Source: an uncultured Campylobacter sp.
GTDB taxonomy: Bacteria; Campylobacterota; Campylobacteria; Campylobacterales; Campylobacteraceae
Assembly: GCF_963526985.1 (NCBI RefSeq)
Contig: NZ_CAURPW010000001.1
Span: 186,001 to 250,000 of the forward strand
Direction: 5' to 3'
DNA: 64,000 nt
Of the stretch, positions 1-8,057 are shown piece by piece (the first letter of the stretch is position 1; each line of letters begins with the position of its first letter). The translations under genes were made by a program, and so were the position numbers. Under the pieces are notes generated by a model. It had not been told where the DNA came from and did no database searches. It saw only the letters and a list, made by a program, of their open reading frames with translations.

Positions 1-1
1 T

Positions 2-229
2 GACGCGCCTTTGCAAACGTCGATCCTGCGGGTGCTTGAGCGGCTAAAGGGTAAAATTTCGTTTCTTTTTATCACGCACGACATTAGGCTCGCGCGGATA
101 TTTTGCGACCGCATCGTTTTGATGGACGAGGGGCGTATCGCGCAGACGGCTACGGCTTTTCAGAGCTTTACCTGTGCGGCGGGTAAGGAGCTAGAAGGCG
201 CCGTGCTGCCTCCGTTTCCGAGTTTTTAG
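2..229 (+). CDS. NikE-like ABC transporter ATP-binding protein, C-terminal fragment
   Basis: Only the last 75 residues lie in the window; the frame is open to the left edge. The fragment begins just after the Walker B region (DAPLQTSIL, equivalent to the LD-x-x-x-Q stretch) and includes the H-loop in LFITHDIRLARIF, followed by DRIVLMDEGRI, the usual end of a nucleotide-binding domain. The phrase FITHD-RL--FCDR resembles the second ATPase of nickel/dipeptide (Opp/Nik) importers, NikE or DppF. The protein would energise periplasmic uptake of nickel or peptides from the inner face of the membrane. Substrate is inference; family is fairly sure. Confidence 0.75.
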   Translation, partial: DAPLQTSILRVLERLKGKISFLFITHDIRLARIFCDRIVLMDEGRIAQTATAFQSFTCAAGKELEGAVLPPFPSF

Positions 230-1429
230 TCGGTTTTTTACAAATTTGGGCTACTTATCGGCCCGCTTTTTTAGCCGTTTTAAAAATTTATAGCCGATTT
301 AAGGTTGTTACGGCGTGATATAGCGCTAGTTTTTTGTACGCCGATAAACGTTTGCAGTTAGATTTTAGTTAAACTTACTCGGCGATTAAAATAGCTTTAG
401 CATTAAATAATCAATGTAGTTAAATTTAAATCATATTTATAAAATATCCGTCGCAAAGCCTATGGCTTTGATTTTACTTGGCTCGCTAAGACGGCTATGG
501 CGCTACTTTGCCGCCTTTTTTATTGCTTTAAAGGGGGCTTATTTGTGGAGACGGCACACAACGGCTTAAGAGCGCCAAATCGCTTTAAAAGCAATGCCTA
601 AAGCGTTATATCGCGCCAAAATACCGCCGTGATTTTGATGTTTGTAACAAAATTTCGGTTAAGATTAAAATAGCTAAATTTACGGTATTGCGGCAAAAAG
701 TCGCTTTTTGGCACGAATCACAAAATTTTAGCGATCAGATCGGCATAATCGGTAAAATTTAGTAATATTTTATATATAATTCTACGAAAAATATTATGTA
801 TTTTTGTAAATTTGCCGTATGTTAATGCGGTTTATTAAATTTTATGACCGTAAAATTACATATTCATAGATATTCTGCGCTTTAGGATTAACGAATCTCG
901 CATTTTACGTTAAATTTGATACAAAAATACGGCAACTCAGGAGCAAGAGGCGGTAAATTTTAAATTTACAATCTATTTTTAGAAAGCCAAATCAAATCCA
1001 AGAAAAAATATTTAATATTTTTGCGGGTTAATCCCAAAAAGCTCTTAAATTTTAAACGTATGGCCAAACTCATAATCCAGCCGCAAAAACATATAAAACC
1101 GCCTAAAATTTAAAAAAATTAGAAAGTAAAAAATCATTTTTGTTTTTTAAAAAGTACCGTGCAAATTTAGCTAATTTTTCTCGTTTTATTCGTTTTTTAA
1201 AACGCGATAAATACGCGAAGCTTACGCCGTGAAAGTACGGATTTATGTGGCAAATTGGGCAAAACTGGCAAAAAATGCGCTTAAACAAACGCCAAAAATC
1301 AAAGGCGCAAACTAAAACAAATTTTCAAAAAGTATCGTGAGCCCAAAATAAAACAAATTTTTCTAAAAAATTGCCGGCGGCAAGCAAAGCGCGAGAATTA
1401 CGTTTTTTTAAATGCCGACTCGGCGGACG
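230..1429. other. 1.2-kb stretch without a convincing gene
   Basis: Stop codons are dense in all frames. It holds a perfect 7-bp hairpin (454-470, CAAAGCC/GGCTTTG) and a longer inverted repeat (522-532 with 584-595, ATTGCTTTAAA against TTTAAAAGCAAT with one extra A), inside the most G+C-rich part (450-640). A 35-codon ORF with a hydrophobic core (462-569) lacks a ribosome binding site. From about 640 to 1400 the DNA is AT-rich with many AAATTT words. It could be a decayed gene region or carry a small RNA; I see nothing that decides. Confidence 0.5.
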
Positions 1430-2494
1430 TTACTCCTCGCTTAGCTCCTCGGCTACCTGCGCGGCGAGTTTTAGCTTTTCGCTATCAAAATGCGTGTAAA
1501 TGCGCGAAGTGTTTAGGCTCGCGTGCCCGAGCGCTTCTTGCACCAAAACCAGGTCTTTTTGCTTTTTGTAAAGCATCGTGGCAAAGGTATGGCGCAGCAT
1601 GTGAGCGCCGTTTTTTTCCTTACGGATTCCTGCTTTAAAGAGTATCTGCTCGACGATGCGGCTCACGTAGGCCTGCGTTAGGCGCGTGCCTTTTTTATTG
1701 ATAAAAAGATAGCCTTCTTTATTTATATAGTTTATCGCGATCGCGTCTAGGTGGGCTTCGATGAGGCGGCGTTTGATCATGACGACGCGGTATTTGTTAC
1801 CTTTGCCTCGGATTCTTATGACGTAGAGCTCGCCGTCCTCGGTTATATCTTTGCGTTTTAGACTTAGCGCCTCGCTCACGCGGATGCCGGTGAAAATGAT
1901 AATTTTGATGATGAGCTTGTTGCGATTGGCATTGCTTTTAAACTCCGCATTTTCGATCGCTTCCAAAAATCTCTTGACCTCATCCTCGCTCATAAACTCA
2001 GGCAGCTTTTGCCCGCGCGCTCCGCCCACGCCGCCCCAGTTTTTTAGCCCGATGTCAAAGACGTGCGCCTTGCCGTCCTCTTCGTTTTGCTTATCCAAAA
2101 ATGCGAAAAAATTTATCGCGCTTATGCGGTAGTTTTTCTTACTCGCGTCGCTAAGCCCGCCCGTGACGCTAGCTAGCACCTCGCTTAGCAGCTCTTCGTC
2201 GATCTGTTTTAGGCTCTCTAGCTCGTAAAATTTGAGCGTCTCAAATATCTTTTTAAGCGGATTAAAGTATGTATTTATGCCAGTTAGCCCCGCGTTTCTA
2301 GCCGATTTTACGAGGCCGTCGAGCTGGTCGATGTTTTTTATCTCGCGGCTAAGGGCGAAATTTACGCTTGCTAGCGCCTTTGGGTCGCGAAGCTCTTTGT
2401 TTGAGAGCGAGCTAAGCTTAAATTTGACGTAACGAGTCAGCCAAAATATAAACGAGTTTTCAAAACTATCCTTGCAATCAAGCGCGTATTTCAA
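1430..2494 (-). CDS. xerH: Tyrosine recombinase, XerH type
   Basis: 354-aa tyrosine recombinase/integrase. Catalytic set visible: Arg205 in FTGIRVSEAL, Lys231/233 in RGKGNKYR, His298 and Arg301 in HMLRHTFAT, His324 in LGHASLNTS, and nucleophile Tyr333 in RIYTHF. The N-terminal ~165 residues form the core-binding (SAM-like) part. In Campylobacterota a single XerH of this length replaces XerC/XerD and resolves chromosome dimers at difH, coupled to division. It starts at TTG with AAGGAAAA upstream, and TATAAT (minus strand) lies about 36 bp upstream. It stands alone, not beside integrase cargo, which favours the housekeeping enzyme over a phage integrase. Confidence 0.88.
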   Translation of the reverse strand: MKYALDCKDSFENSFIFWLTRYVKFKLSSLSNKELRDPKALASVNFALSREIKNIDQLDGLVKSARNAGLTGINTYFNPLKKIFETLKFYELESLKQIDEELLSEVLASVTGGLSDASKKNYRISAINFFAFLDKQNEEDGKAHVFDIGLKNWGGVGGARGQKLPEFMSEDEVKRFLEAIENAEFKSNANRNKLIIKIIIFTGIRVSEALSLKRKDITEDGELYVIRIRGKGNKYRVVMIKRRLIEAHLDAIAINYINKEGYLFINKKGTRLTQAYVSRIVEQILFKAGIRKEKNGAHMLRHTFATMLYKKQKDLVLVQEALGHASLNTSRIYTHFDSEKLKLAAQVAEELSEE

Positions 2495-2818
2495 GATATT
2501 TTCCTTAAATTTATAAAAAATTGAAAAGCATTATAGCTAAAATCTGCGCTATTTTGCCCGCCTAAAATCGTTTAATCTTTATATAAATTTAATGTCGCAA
2601 ATAAAGCTTTAAACGGCAAAAGGCGATAAATTTAAGCGCGTTAAATTACGAGATAGCGATAAACCTAAATTTTGTGCTCGGATTTAGCAAAAGAGGGTAA
2701 ATTTATGCAAAAATTTAAGCTTAAAGTCGTGTTTTTGCGGTAATGCGTATAAATTTACGTCGCGCAAAAACTTCAAACCCAAAGAGCCTAAATTTAATCG
2801 CAAAATCGCTTACGAAAA
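2495..2818. other. Intergenic region between xerH and the DUF3137 gene
   Basis: 324 bp, AT-rich, with several AAATTT words and the xerH promoter near 2530. In Campylobacter the dif site is often close to xerH; I could not pick out a convincing difH here by eye. Confidence 0.4.
2530..2535 (-). promoter_or_regulatory. -10 box (TATAAT) of xerH
   Basis: Minus-strand TATAAT about 36 bp upstream of the TTG start of xerH, in AT-rich DNA. No good -35 hexamer is seen, which is normal for Campylobacter vegetative promoters. Confidence 0.5.
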
Positions 2819-3760
2819 TTATTTTAGATAAATATCTAAGCTCAAATTTAGCTCGTCGATGACGCTAAGCATCTGCCTGACGTATCTTTGCTCGCGGCGA
2901 GCCTCGGCGATGTCTAGTTTATCAAAAAGCCGCCCCTCGAAAAAATTTCTCCTGCTAAAGCAAAATAGATAAAATTTGTTATCCATAAAGGCCGCACTCG
3001 GCGATTTTAGCGTGTTTTTGTAGGCTTTTAGTATATTTAGCTTGCCCATAAACGCAGGCGTGAGCAGATACCTCGCCTCCACCTTGTCGGTCGTAAAAAC
3101 TCTAAAATTTTCGTTAAATTTGACGTCGTCGAGTAGCTCTTTTTCGCCTAAAAATTTAGTATTAAAATCCTTGCTAACGGCGACCGTTTTGCCGTTAAAT
3201 TTCTTGTTAAACTCGCACTTTAGCACGCTGCCTTTAAAGTCCGAATACTTATCAAACGCGTATTTTAACAGGATAAATATGGCTACGTATTTGTTATTTA
3301 TCCGAGGGTATTCGCGCTCATGGTTGATTACCTCGCATAAGCTAAATTTGACGCCTTTATATACGCCGCGCACGCTATCTTCGCTATAAAATATGCTCGG
3401 TCTATAAATCTCCGCCGCGTTAAATTCGCTCTGCGAGATGCCGCCGTAAGCGCTATACGTAAAGCTCTCGTCGATATCTTTGATGAGCGCGGAGACGAAA
3501 ACCTCTTTATAAAATTCGTTGTATTCATCTTGTGCTTTGCCGATACTTTTTAGCCTCGCAGGCACCCAAAATAGCAAGCCGAAGAACAATATAAGCAAAA
3601 CAAAAGCCGCTCCGGTGCCTAAATCAAAAATCTTAAGCGCTGCGAAAAATAGGGCAAAAACGCCGATGCAAAAGGCGATAAGAGTAGGCGATCCCGCCGC
3701 TGCGGCTCGGCACTCTTTTTGTTTCTTTGCGGTTAATAAAAATGCTTGCGAAAGGGTCAT
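2819..3760 (-). CDS. DUF3137 family membrane protein
   Basis: 313 aa. Two adjacent membrane helices occupy about residues 25-66 (LIAFCIGVFALFFAALKIF and AAFVLLILFFGLLFW); the rest is a soluble domain of about 245 residues. The pattern SAYGGISQSEFNAAEIY followed by DSVRGVYKGVKFSLCEV and a late YLFCFSRRNFFE matches my memory of DUF3137 proteins, whose function is unknown. ATG start at 3760. The gene is isolated; the 283 bp to ackA hold only AAATTTG-rich DNA. No function should be inferred beyond a membrane protein with a cytoplasmic domain. Confidence 0.7.
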   Translation of the reverse strand: MTLSQAFLLTAKKQKECRAAAAGSPTLIAFCIGVFALFFAALKIFDLGTGAAFVLLILFFGLLFWVPARLKSIGKAQDEYNEFYKEVFVSALIKDIDESFTYSAYGGISQSEFNAAEIYRPSIFYSEDSVRGVYKGVKFSLCEVINHEREYPRINNKYVAIFILLKYAFDKYSDFKGSVLKCEFNKKFNGKTVAVSKDFNTKFLGEKELLDDVKFNENFRVFTTDKVEARYLLTPAFMGKLNILKAYKNTLKSPSAAFMDNKFYLFCFSRRNFFEGRLFDKLDIAEARREQRYVRQMLSVIDELNLSLDIYLK

Positions 3761-4043
3761 TTGCTCGCTTTTGATTAAATTTTACGTAAATTTTGACCGA
3801 GCGCGGCTTAAAACAAAGTAAATCGAGCGAGTAAATTTGAGAGAGGATTTTTAAAATTTGAGAGATTTGGAGTCAAATTCGACTCGGCGTAAATTTGGAA
3901 ATTTGCCGCCGTTTTTAATTGTAAATTTGTGATCAAATTTGACCGAGCCCTAGAAGCGACTCGTCAAATTTGCTTTAAGCGCCAAATCAAAGCGGTTTTT
4001 GCGGCAAACGCGCCGAAAAAAACTCAAATTTAAGCGGTCAAAT

Positions 4044-5243
4044 TTAGAGATTTTCTATCACTCGCTTTGTTTCTAGCGCGATTTCTAGCTCCTCGTTAGT
4101 AGGCACGACGAGAGTTTTTACCGCCGCGTCGGGGGCGCTTAGTTCGCGTATGCCGCCGCTTGTGGCAAAATTTAGCTCGTGATCGATCCTGATACCCATA
4201 TGCGTGAGATCGTTGCAGATTTTCTCGCGGCTATACGGGGCGTTTTCGCCGATACCGCCGGTAAAAACAACCGCATCCACACGGCCCAAAACGGCGTAAT
4301 ACGCGCCGATATATTTTTTTATACGGTAACAAAACATCTCAAATGCTAAATGCGCGCGCTCGTCGCCGCCTTGCATCTTGACGACCACTTCGCGCATGTC
4401 GTTTGAGCCGCAGATACCTAGCAGTCCGCTTTTTTTGTTTAAAAACGCGTCTATGCCCTCGGCAGTGAGCTCGCCTAAATTTAAAAGATATGTAAGCACC
4501 GCAGGATCCATGTCGCCGCTTCTAGTGCCCATTATCAGGCCTTCTAGCGGGCTTAAACCCATCGAGGTATCGACGCTTTTACCCCCTTGCACGGCGCAGG
4601 CGGAGGCTCCGTTGCCAAGATGTAGCGAGATAGCGTTAAATTTCTCATACGGCACGCCTAGATGTTCGGCGGCCTTTTTGGTCACGTAGTGGTGTGAGGT
4701 GCCATGAAAGCCGTATCTGCGGATATGTAGCCTTTTGCAAAGATCAAATGGCAGGGCATAGCGGTAGGCGTACTCGGGGATAGTTTGATGAAATACGGTA
4801 TCAAAAACAACGACGTGAGGTACCTTTTTACCACTCTCATGCATAGCATTTTTTATGCCGGCTAGGTGGCCCGGGTTGTGAAGCGGCGCTAGAACGGAGT
4901 TTTGCTCGATTTTGGCGATGACGTCAGGGGTAACTAGAGCCGAGTCGCTAAAGCTCTCGCCGCCGTGCACGATGCGGTGCCCGATGCCGTCTAGTTCGCT
5001 AAAATCATGCAGGATATCTGAGCTAACAAACAGCCGCCTCATCGCCTCAAGCCCCTCGTGGTGGTCTTTTAGCAGCGCGCGCTCCTCGTAAATTTTATCC
5101 GCGCTAACGTCTTTTAGCTTGGCGTAGGAGCTTGCTTCGCCGATCTTTTCGACTAGCCCGCTAGCGATGACGCGGTTATCCGCCATATCGAAAAGCTGAA
5201 ATTTAACCGACGAGCTACCCGAGTTTAAAACCAAAATTTTCAC
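4044..5243 (-). CDS. ackA: Acetate kinase
   Basis: 399 aa. Converts acetyl phosphate and ADP to acetate and ATP (reversible), the second step of the Pta-AckA pathway in the cytoplasm. It begins ILVLNSGSSSVKFQLF, the family's N-terminal phosphate-binding signature; GFHGTSHHYV, LHLGNGASACA and TGGIGENAPYSRE are the other acetokinase motifs. The start is GTG at 5243, sharing its first G with the pta stop (TAGTG), with GGAGAA in front. A longer reading frame runs further upstream, but it would lie inside pta and adds a very basic leader, so the GTG start giving normal family length is preferred. Confidence 0.95.
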   Translation of the reverse strand: MKILVLNSGSSSVKFQLFDMADNRVIASGLVEKIGEASSYAKLKDVSADKIYEERALLKDHHEGLEAMRRLFVSSDILHDFSELDGIGHRIVHGGESFSDSALVTPDVIAKIEQNSVLAPLHNPGHLAGIKNAMHESGKKVPHVVVFDTVFHQTIPEYAYRYALPFDLCKRLHIRRYGFHGTSHHYVTKKAAEHLGVPYEKFNAISLHLGNGASACAVQGGKSVDTSMGLSPLEGLIMGTRSGDMDPAVLTYLLNLGELTAEGIDAFLNKKSGLLGICGSNDMREVVVKMQGGDERAHLAFEMFCYRIKKYIGAYYAVLGRVDAVVFTGGIGENAPYSREKICNDLTHMGIRIDHELNFATSGGIRELSAPDAAVKTLVVPTNEELEIALETKRVIENL

Positions 5244-6628
5244 TATTTTTCTCCTTCGTTTGCGGCTTGTATCGCGCTGATTAGGACCGTATTTACGACG
5301 TCTCCCACGCCGCATCCGCGACTTAGGTCGTTTACCGGTTTTTTTAGACCTTGCAGTACCGGTCCGACGGCGACGCAGTTTGCGCTTCTTTGCGCGATTT
5401 TATAGCCGATATTGCCAGCGTTTAAATTTGGAAATACAAAAACGTTCGCGCGGCCGGCTACGTCGCTGTTTGGCAGCTTTTTACGCGCTACGGCTGGATC
5501 TATAGCCGCGTCGTACTGCACGGGAGCTTCGATTTTTAGGGCGGGATCTAGCCCTCGCGCTATCTCGCCGGCACTCCTAACCAGGTCTATATCCGCTCCG
5601 CTGCCGCTATCTCCGCTAGAGTAGCTTAGCATCGCTACTCGCGGCTCCAGTCCGAACGCGCGCGCCGTATCCGCCGAGGCTAGGGCGATTTGCGCTAGTT
5701 GCTGGGCGTCCGGGTTTGGATTTATCGCGCAGTCGGCGTAGATGAGGATCTCCTCCGCAAAGCACATTATAAACGAGCTTGAAACTAGCGGACTATCAGG
5801 GCGGGTTTTGATGATCTGCAGCGCAGGTCGGATGGTGTGCGCCGTGGTCGTGTTTGCGCCGCTCACCATGGCGTGGGCTAGCCCTTCTTGTACCATCATC
5901 GTAGCAAAATACGTCCTATCCAGTACGAGCTCGCGGGCTTGCTCCATGCTTACGCCCTTGCTTTTGCGAGCTTCAAAAAGCGCGGCGGTTAGGCGATCTG
6001 CGTACTCGTTTTTTTCTAAATTTATAAATCGCGCGCCGTTTAAATTTACCCCGAGCTTCTCCGCGTCAAATTTAACCTTGTTTTCGTCGCCCAAAAGGAT
6101 CAAATTTACCGCGCCGCTTTTTAGTAAAATTTCGCTGGCTCTTAGTATCCGCTCGTCTTCGCTTTCAGGCAAAACGACGGTTTTTTTATCTTTTGCGGCG
6201 AGTTTAAATAGCGAGCTTTCAAAGCGCAAAGGCGTGACTATATCTTGCTTTGCATTTAAAATTTCATCTAAATTTCCGCTTACGATTAGCTTTGAGTTTC
6301 GCGTAAAAAAGCTCAAATTTTCGCGGCAAAAAACCGGAACGTTTAAATTTTTAGCAATTTGTAAATTTAGCTCTATTTCGCCGATATTTGCGATGCTTTT
6401 TGCAGGCTTAACGAGCACAAAATCAGCGCTTTTAGCCAGGCGGTCAAATTCATCTACCGCGCTTTTAAAAAACTCCCGTTCGCTGCCGTTTTCAAAAGCT
6501 TCCCGGGCATTTTCTAGCCCGAAAAAATCATTTACGGGGTCAAAAACGGCTACATTTTTAAATTTTGTTGATATAATTTCGTAAATTTCTTGAAAATTCG
6601 CGCCAAGCGCAAGGATAGAATCGGCCAT
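5243..6628 (-). CDS. pta: Phosphate acetyltransferase
   Basis: 461 aa. Interconverts acetyl-CoA and acetyl phosphate, feeding AckA. The C-terminal ~320 residues are the PTA/PTB domain: SYSSGDSGSGADIDLV, PVQYDAAIDP and NVFVFPNLNAGNIGYKIAQR are typical. The N-terminal ~135 residues are a reduced version of the BioD-like regulatory region of the 714-aa E. coli enzyme, as is usual in Campylobacter. ATG start with AAGGAAAA upstream; translationally coupled to ackA by a one-base overlap. It is divergent from flgH, with only 63 bp between starts, so its promoter must overlap the sigma-54 site of flgH or lie close to it. Confidence 0.94.
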   Translation of the reverse strand: MADSILALGANFQEIYEIISTKFKNVAVFDPVNDFFGLENAREAFENGSEREFFKSAVDEFDRLAKSADFVLVKPAKSIANIGEIELNLQIAKNLNVPVFCRENLSFFTRNSKLIVSGNLDEILNAKQDIVTPLRFESSLFKLAAKDKKTVVLPESEDERILRASEILLKSGAVNLILLGDENKVKFDAEKLGVNLNGARFINLEKNEYADRLTAALFEARKSKGVSMEQARELVLDRTYFATMMVQEGLAHAMVSGANTTTAHTIRPALQIIKTRPDSPLVSSSFIMCFAEEILIYADCAINPNPDAQQLAQIALASADTARAFGLEPRVAMLSYSSGDSGSGADIDLVRSAGEIARGLDPALKIEAPVQYDAAIDPAVARKKLPNSDVAGRANVFVFPNLNAGNIGYKIAQRSANCVAVGPVLQGLKKPVNDLSRGCGVGDVVNTVLISAIQAANEGEK

Positions 6629-6640
6629 AATTTTCCTTTT

Positions 6641-6656
6641 TGGAACTTGATTTGCT
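6641..6656 (+). promoter_or_regulatory. Sigma-54 (RpoN) promoter of flgH
   Basis: TGGAAC-TTGAT-TTGCTT on the plus strand. The GG at 6642-6643 and the GC at 6654-6655 are exactly 10 bases apart, the invariant -24/-12 spacing, and the hexamers equal the Campylobacter RpoN consensus. Predicted transcription start near 6667, 25 bp before flgH. RpoN with the activator FlgR drives rod, hook and ring genes, which fits. Confidence 0.9.
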
Positions 6657-6691
6657 TATTTTATCGTAAAATTTTCACTTTAAGGTAAAGC

Positions 6692-7393
6692 GTGAGAAAA
6701 AATATTTACTTTTGCGCCCTTGTAGCAGCGTTTTTGAGCGGGTGTTTGCCTAGCGCCGACCCTCGCATAGATATGAAACCGCCCGTTTACGTCGAGCAGC
6801 TTCCCGCTAAACAGGTCAATAACCAACCAAACGCGGGCAGTCTTTTCGGTCGCGGCGACAATCCGCTTTTTGCCGACCGCAAGGCGATGAACGTAAACGA
6901 CATCGTAACCGTCGTCATCAGCGAGCGCGCCAACCAAAGCTCCAGCGGCAAGCACGACACAAGCAAAAACAGCGCGATAAGCCTTGGCGGAGGGCTATTT
7001 AGCGCGGGCTCCGCGCCGCTATCTACGCTGGCTACTCAGCTAAACAAAGCCGGCGACATCGGCTTTAGCGCGGGCAATAAAAACGAATTTACGGGTGCTG
7101 GATCTAGCGTGCGCGCAGAGGCCTTTACGACTACGATTTCAGCGCGCATCATCAAGGTGTTAGAAAACGGCAACTACTTTATCGAGGGCTCGCGCGAACT
7201 GCTCATAAACGGCGAAAAGCAGATTATGCAGCTTAGCGGCGTGATCCGCCCGTACGACATCTCAAACGCCAACGAGATCGACTCGCGCTACATCGCTGAC
7301 GCTAAGATCCTATATAAAACCGAAGGCGACGTGGATAGGGCGACGAGGAAGCCGTGGGGGACGAAGCTTATGGAGGCGATCTGGCCTTTTTAA
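6692..7393 (+). CDS. flgH: Flagellar L-ring lipoprotein FlgH
   Basis: 233 aa. Forms the L-ring bushing around the flagellar rod in the outer membrane. The signal peptide ends in the lipobox LSGC (Cys at about residue 18). NPLFADRKAMNVNDIVTVVISERANQ and the C-terminal SGVIRPYDI, DSRYIADAKILY are classic FlgH stretches. GTG start with AAGG seven bases upstream. It is the only gene between the sigma-54 promoter and the large palindrome that begins 31 bp past its stop, so it is probably monocistronic. Confidence 0.95.
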   Translation: MRKNIYFCALVAAFLSGCLPSADPRIDMKPPVYVEQLPAKQVNNQPNAGSLFGRGDNPLFADRKAMNVNDIVTVVISERANQSSSGKHDTSKNSAISLGGGLFSAGSAPLSTLATQLNKAGDIGFSAGNKNEFTGAGSSVRAEAFTTTISARIIKVLENGNYFIEGSRELLINGEKQIMQLSGVIRPYDISNANEIDSRYIADAKILYKTEGDVDRATRKPWGTKLMEAIWPF

Positions 7394-7423
7394 GCTTTTT
7401 TATGCTTAGCTAGATGGCTTGTC

Positions 7424-7526
7424 TTTTGAGTGTCTTTGAATGAGTTTGAAATTTTCGCCCTGCGACAGACTATATGTCTAGTCTTGGGACGAAAATTTCC
7501 GCACAACATTCAAATCCATCTCAAAA
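7424..7526. repeat. Multi-block palindrome downstream of flgH
   Basis: Four nested pairs of arms: TTTTGAG 7424-7430 with 7520-7526; TTTGAATG 7435-7442 with 7507-7514; GAAATTTTCG 7448-7457 with 7490-7499; AGAC 7467-7470 with GTCT 7476-7479. All pairs are perfect and separated by short mismatched bubbles, giving one long cruciform or RNA hairpin. It could end flgH transcription, although there is no T-run, or be a mobile palindromic repeat. Confidence 0.75.
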
Positions 7527-7596
7527 TACTTTGCCTTGGTTTTCCTATTCAAACTTGAAGTCAAATTTGTAAATTTCTGCTTTAAATTTTACCTAC

Positions 7597-7887
7597 CGAG
7601 ACCCGTATCTTGAAAATGTCAAATTTAAATTTGCGACGCTTTGCGTCAGCAAAGCAGTGTCGCCACATCTCACGTGCAGTGGGGTTGGAGAGGGCATGGG
7701 ATAGGAAAGGGCGACGCTTCGTAAGTAGAACCCCCTTCCTCTCCCGAAGAAAAGAGAAAAGTAGACACAAAAGTGAGCTTTTTGCTCTGCTAGAGGCTAT
7801 AAGCGCAATTCAAGACCCTTCCATCTTTTGTGCAAAAAAATCATAATTTATAACGCCAAATTTAGCATCGTAAAGATGCGGGTCTCG
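7597..7887. repeat. 291-bp MITE-like element with 15-bp inverted ends
   Basis: CGAGACCCGTATCTT at 7597-7611 is the reverse complement of 7873-7887 with one mismatch. Inside are a strong stem (7633-7644 with 7649-7663: GCTTTGC/GCAAAGC plus GCGAC/GTCGC) and a G-rich/C-rich pair around 7690-7745 (GGAGAGG and GGAAAGGG facing CCCCCTTCC and CCTCTCC). No transposase is encoded. The composition differs from the AT-rich flanks. Non-autonomous element is the working reading; a structured RNA is the alternative. No target-site duplication was obvious. Confidence 0.5.
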
Positions 7888-8021
7888 GCGCGTCAAATTT
7901 AATAGCCTATCCAAATTTGAATCTTCTAAATTTCGCTCGCAAATTTACTCAAATTTAAGCCCCTTTAAAGCCGAGCCCAAATTCTAAGCCCGATTTTACG
8001 CGTTTTTAAACCTTAAAGCTG

Positions 8022-8027
8022 TATAAT
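8022..8027 (+). promoter_or_regulatory. -10 box (TATAAT) of the ilvB operon
   Basis: TATAAT 31 bp upstream of the ilvB ATG, in AT-rich DNA, giving a leader of about 24 nt. There is no room for an attenuator leader peptide after this start. Confidence 0.55.
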
Positions 8028-8057
8028 CGGGGTCAAATTTATCAAAAGGCGATACAG

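Larger units (their letters stand above)
7394..8057. other. 664-bp structured intergenic interval
   Basis: Between flgH and ilvB. It contains the 103-bp palindrome (7424-7526), a 291-bp element with inverted ends (7597-7887), AAATTTG-rich DNA (7900-8000), and the ilvB -10 box. Both strands of the 291-bp element are open for 60-78 codons, but the reading frames are arginine-rich and lack ribosome binding sites. Confidence 0.7.

Noticed and set aside
462..569. 35-codon ORF with a hydrophobic centre
   Set aside because: No ribosome binding site, begins inside a hairpin, and nothing in the region shows coding bias.
1103..1288. 61-codon minus-strand ORF with Cys and His
   Set aside because: AT-rich DNA, no start signal, no recognisable domain.
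2495..2818. Possible difH site beside xerH
   Set aside because: No pseudo-palindrome stood out by eye, and I cannot recall the Campylobacter difH consensus well enough to call it.
5244..5315. N-terminal extension of AckA
   Set aside because: Lies inside pta, is strongly basic and absent from the family; GTG at 5243 with GGAGAA gives the normal N-terminus.
7582..7846. Overlapping ORFs of 60-78 codons on both strands of the 291-bp element
   Set aside because: Arg/Ser-rich, no start signals; both are explained by the composition of the structured element.
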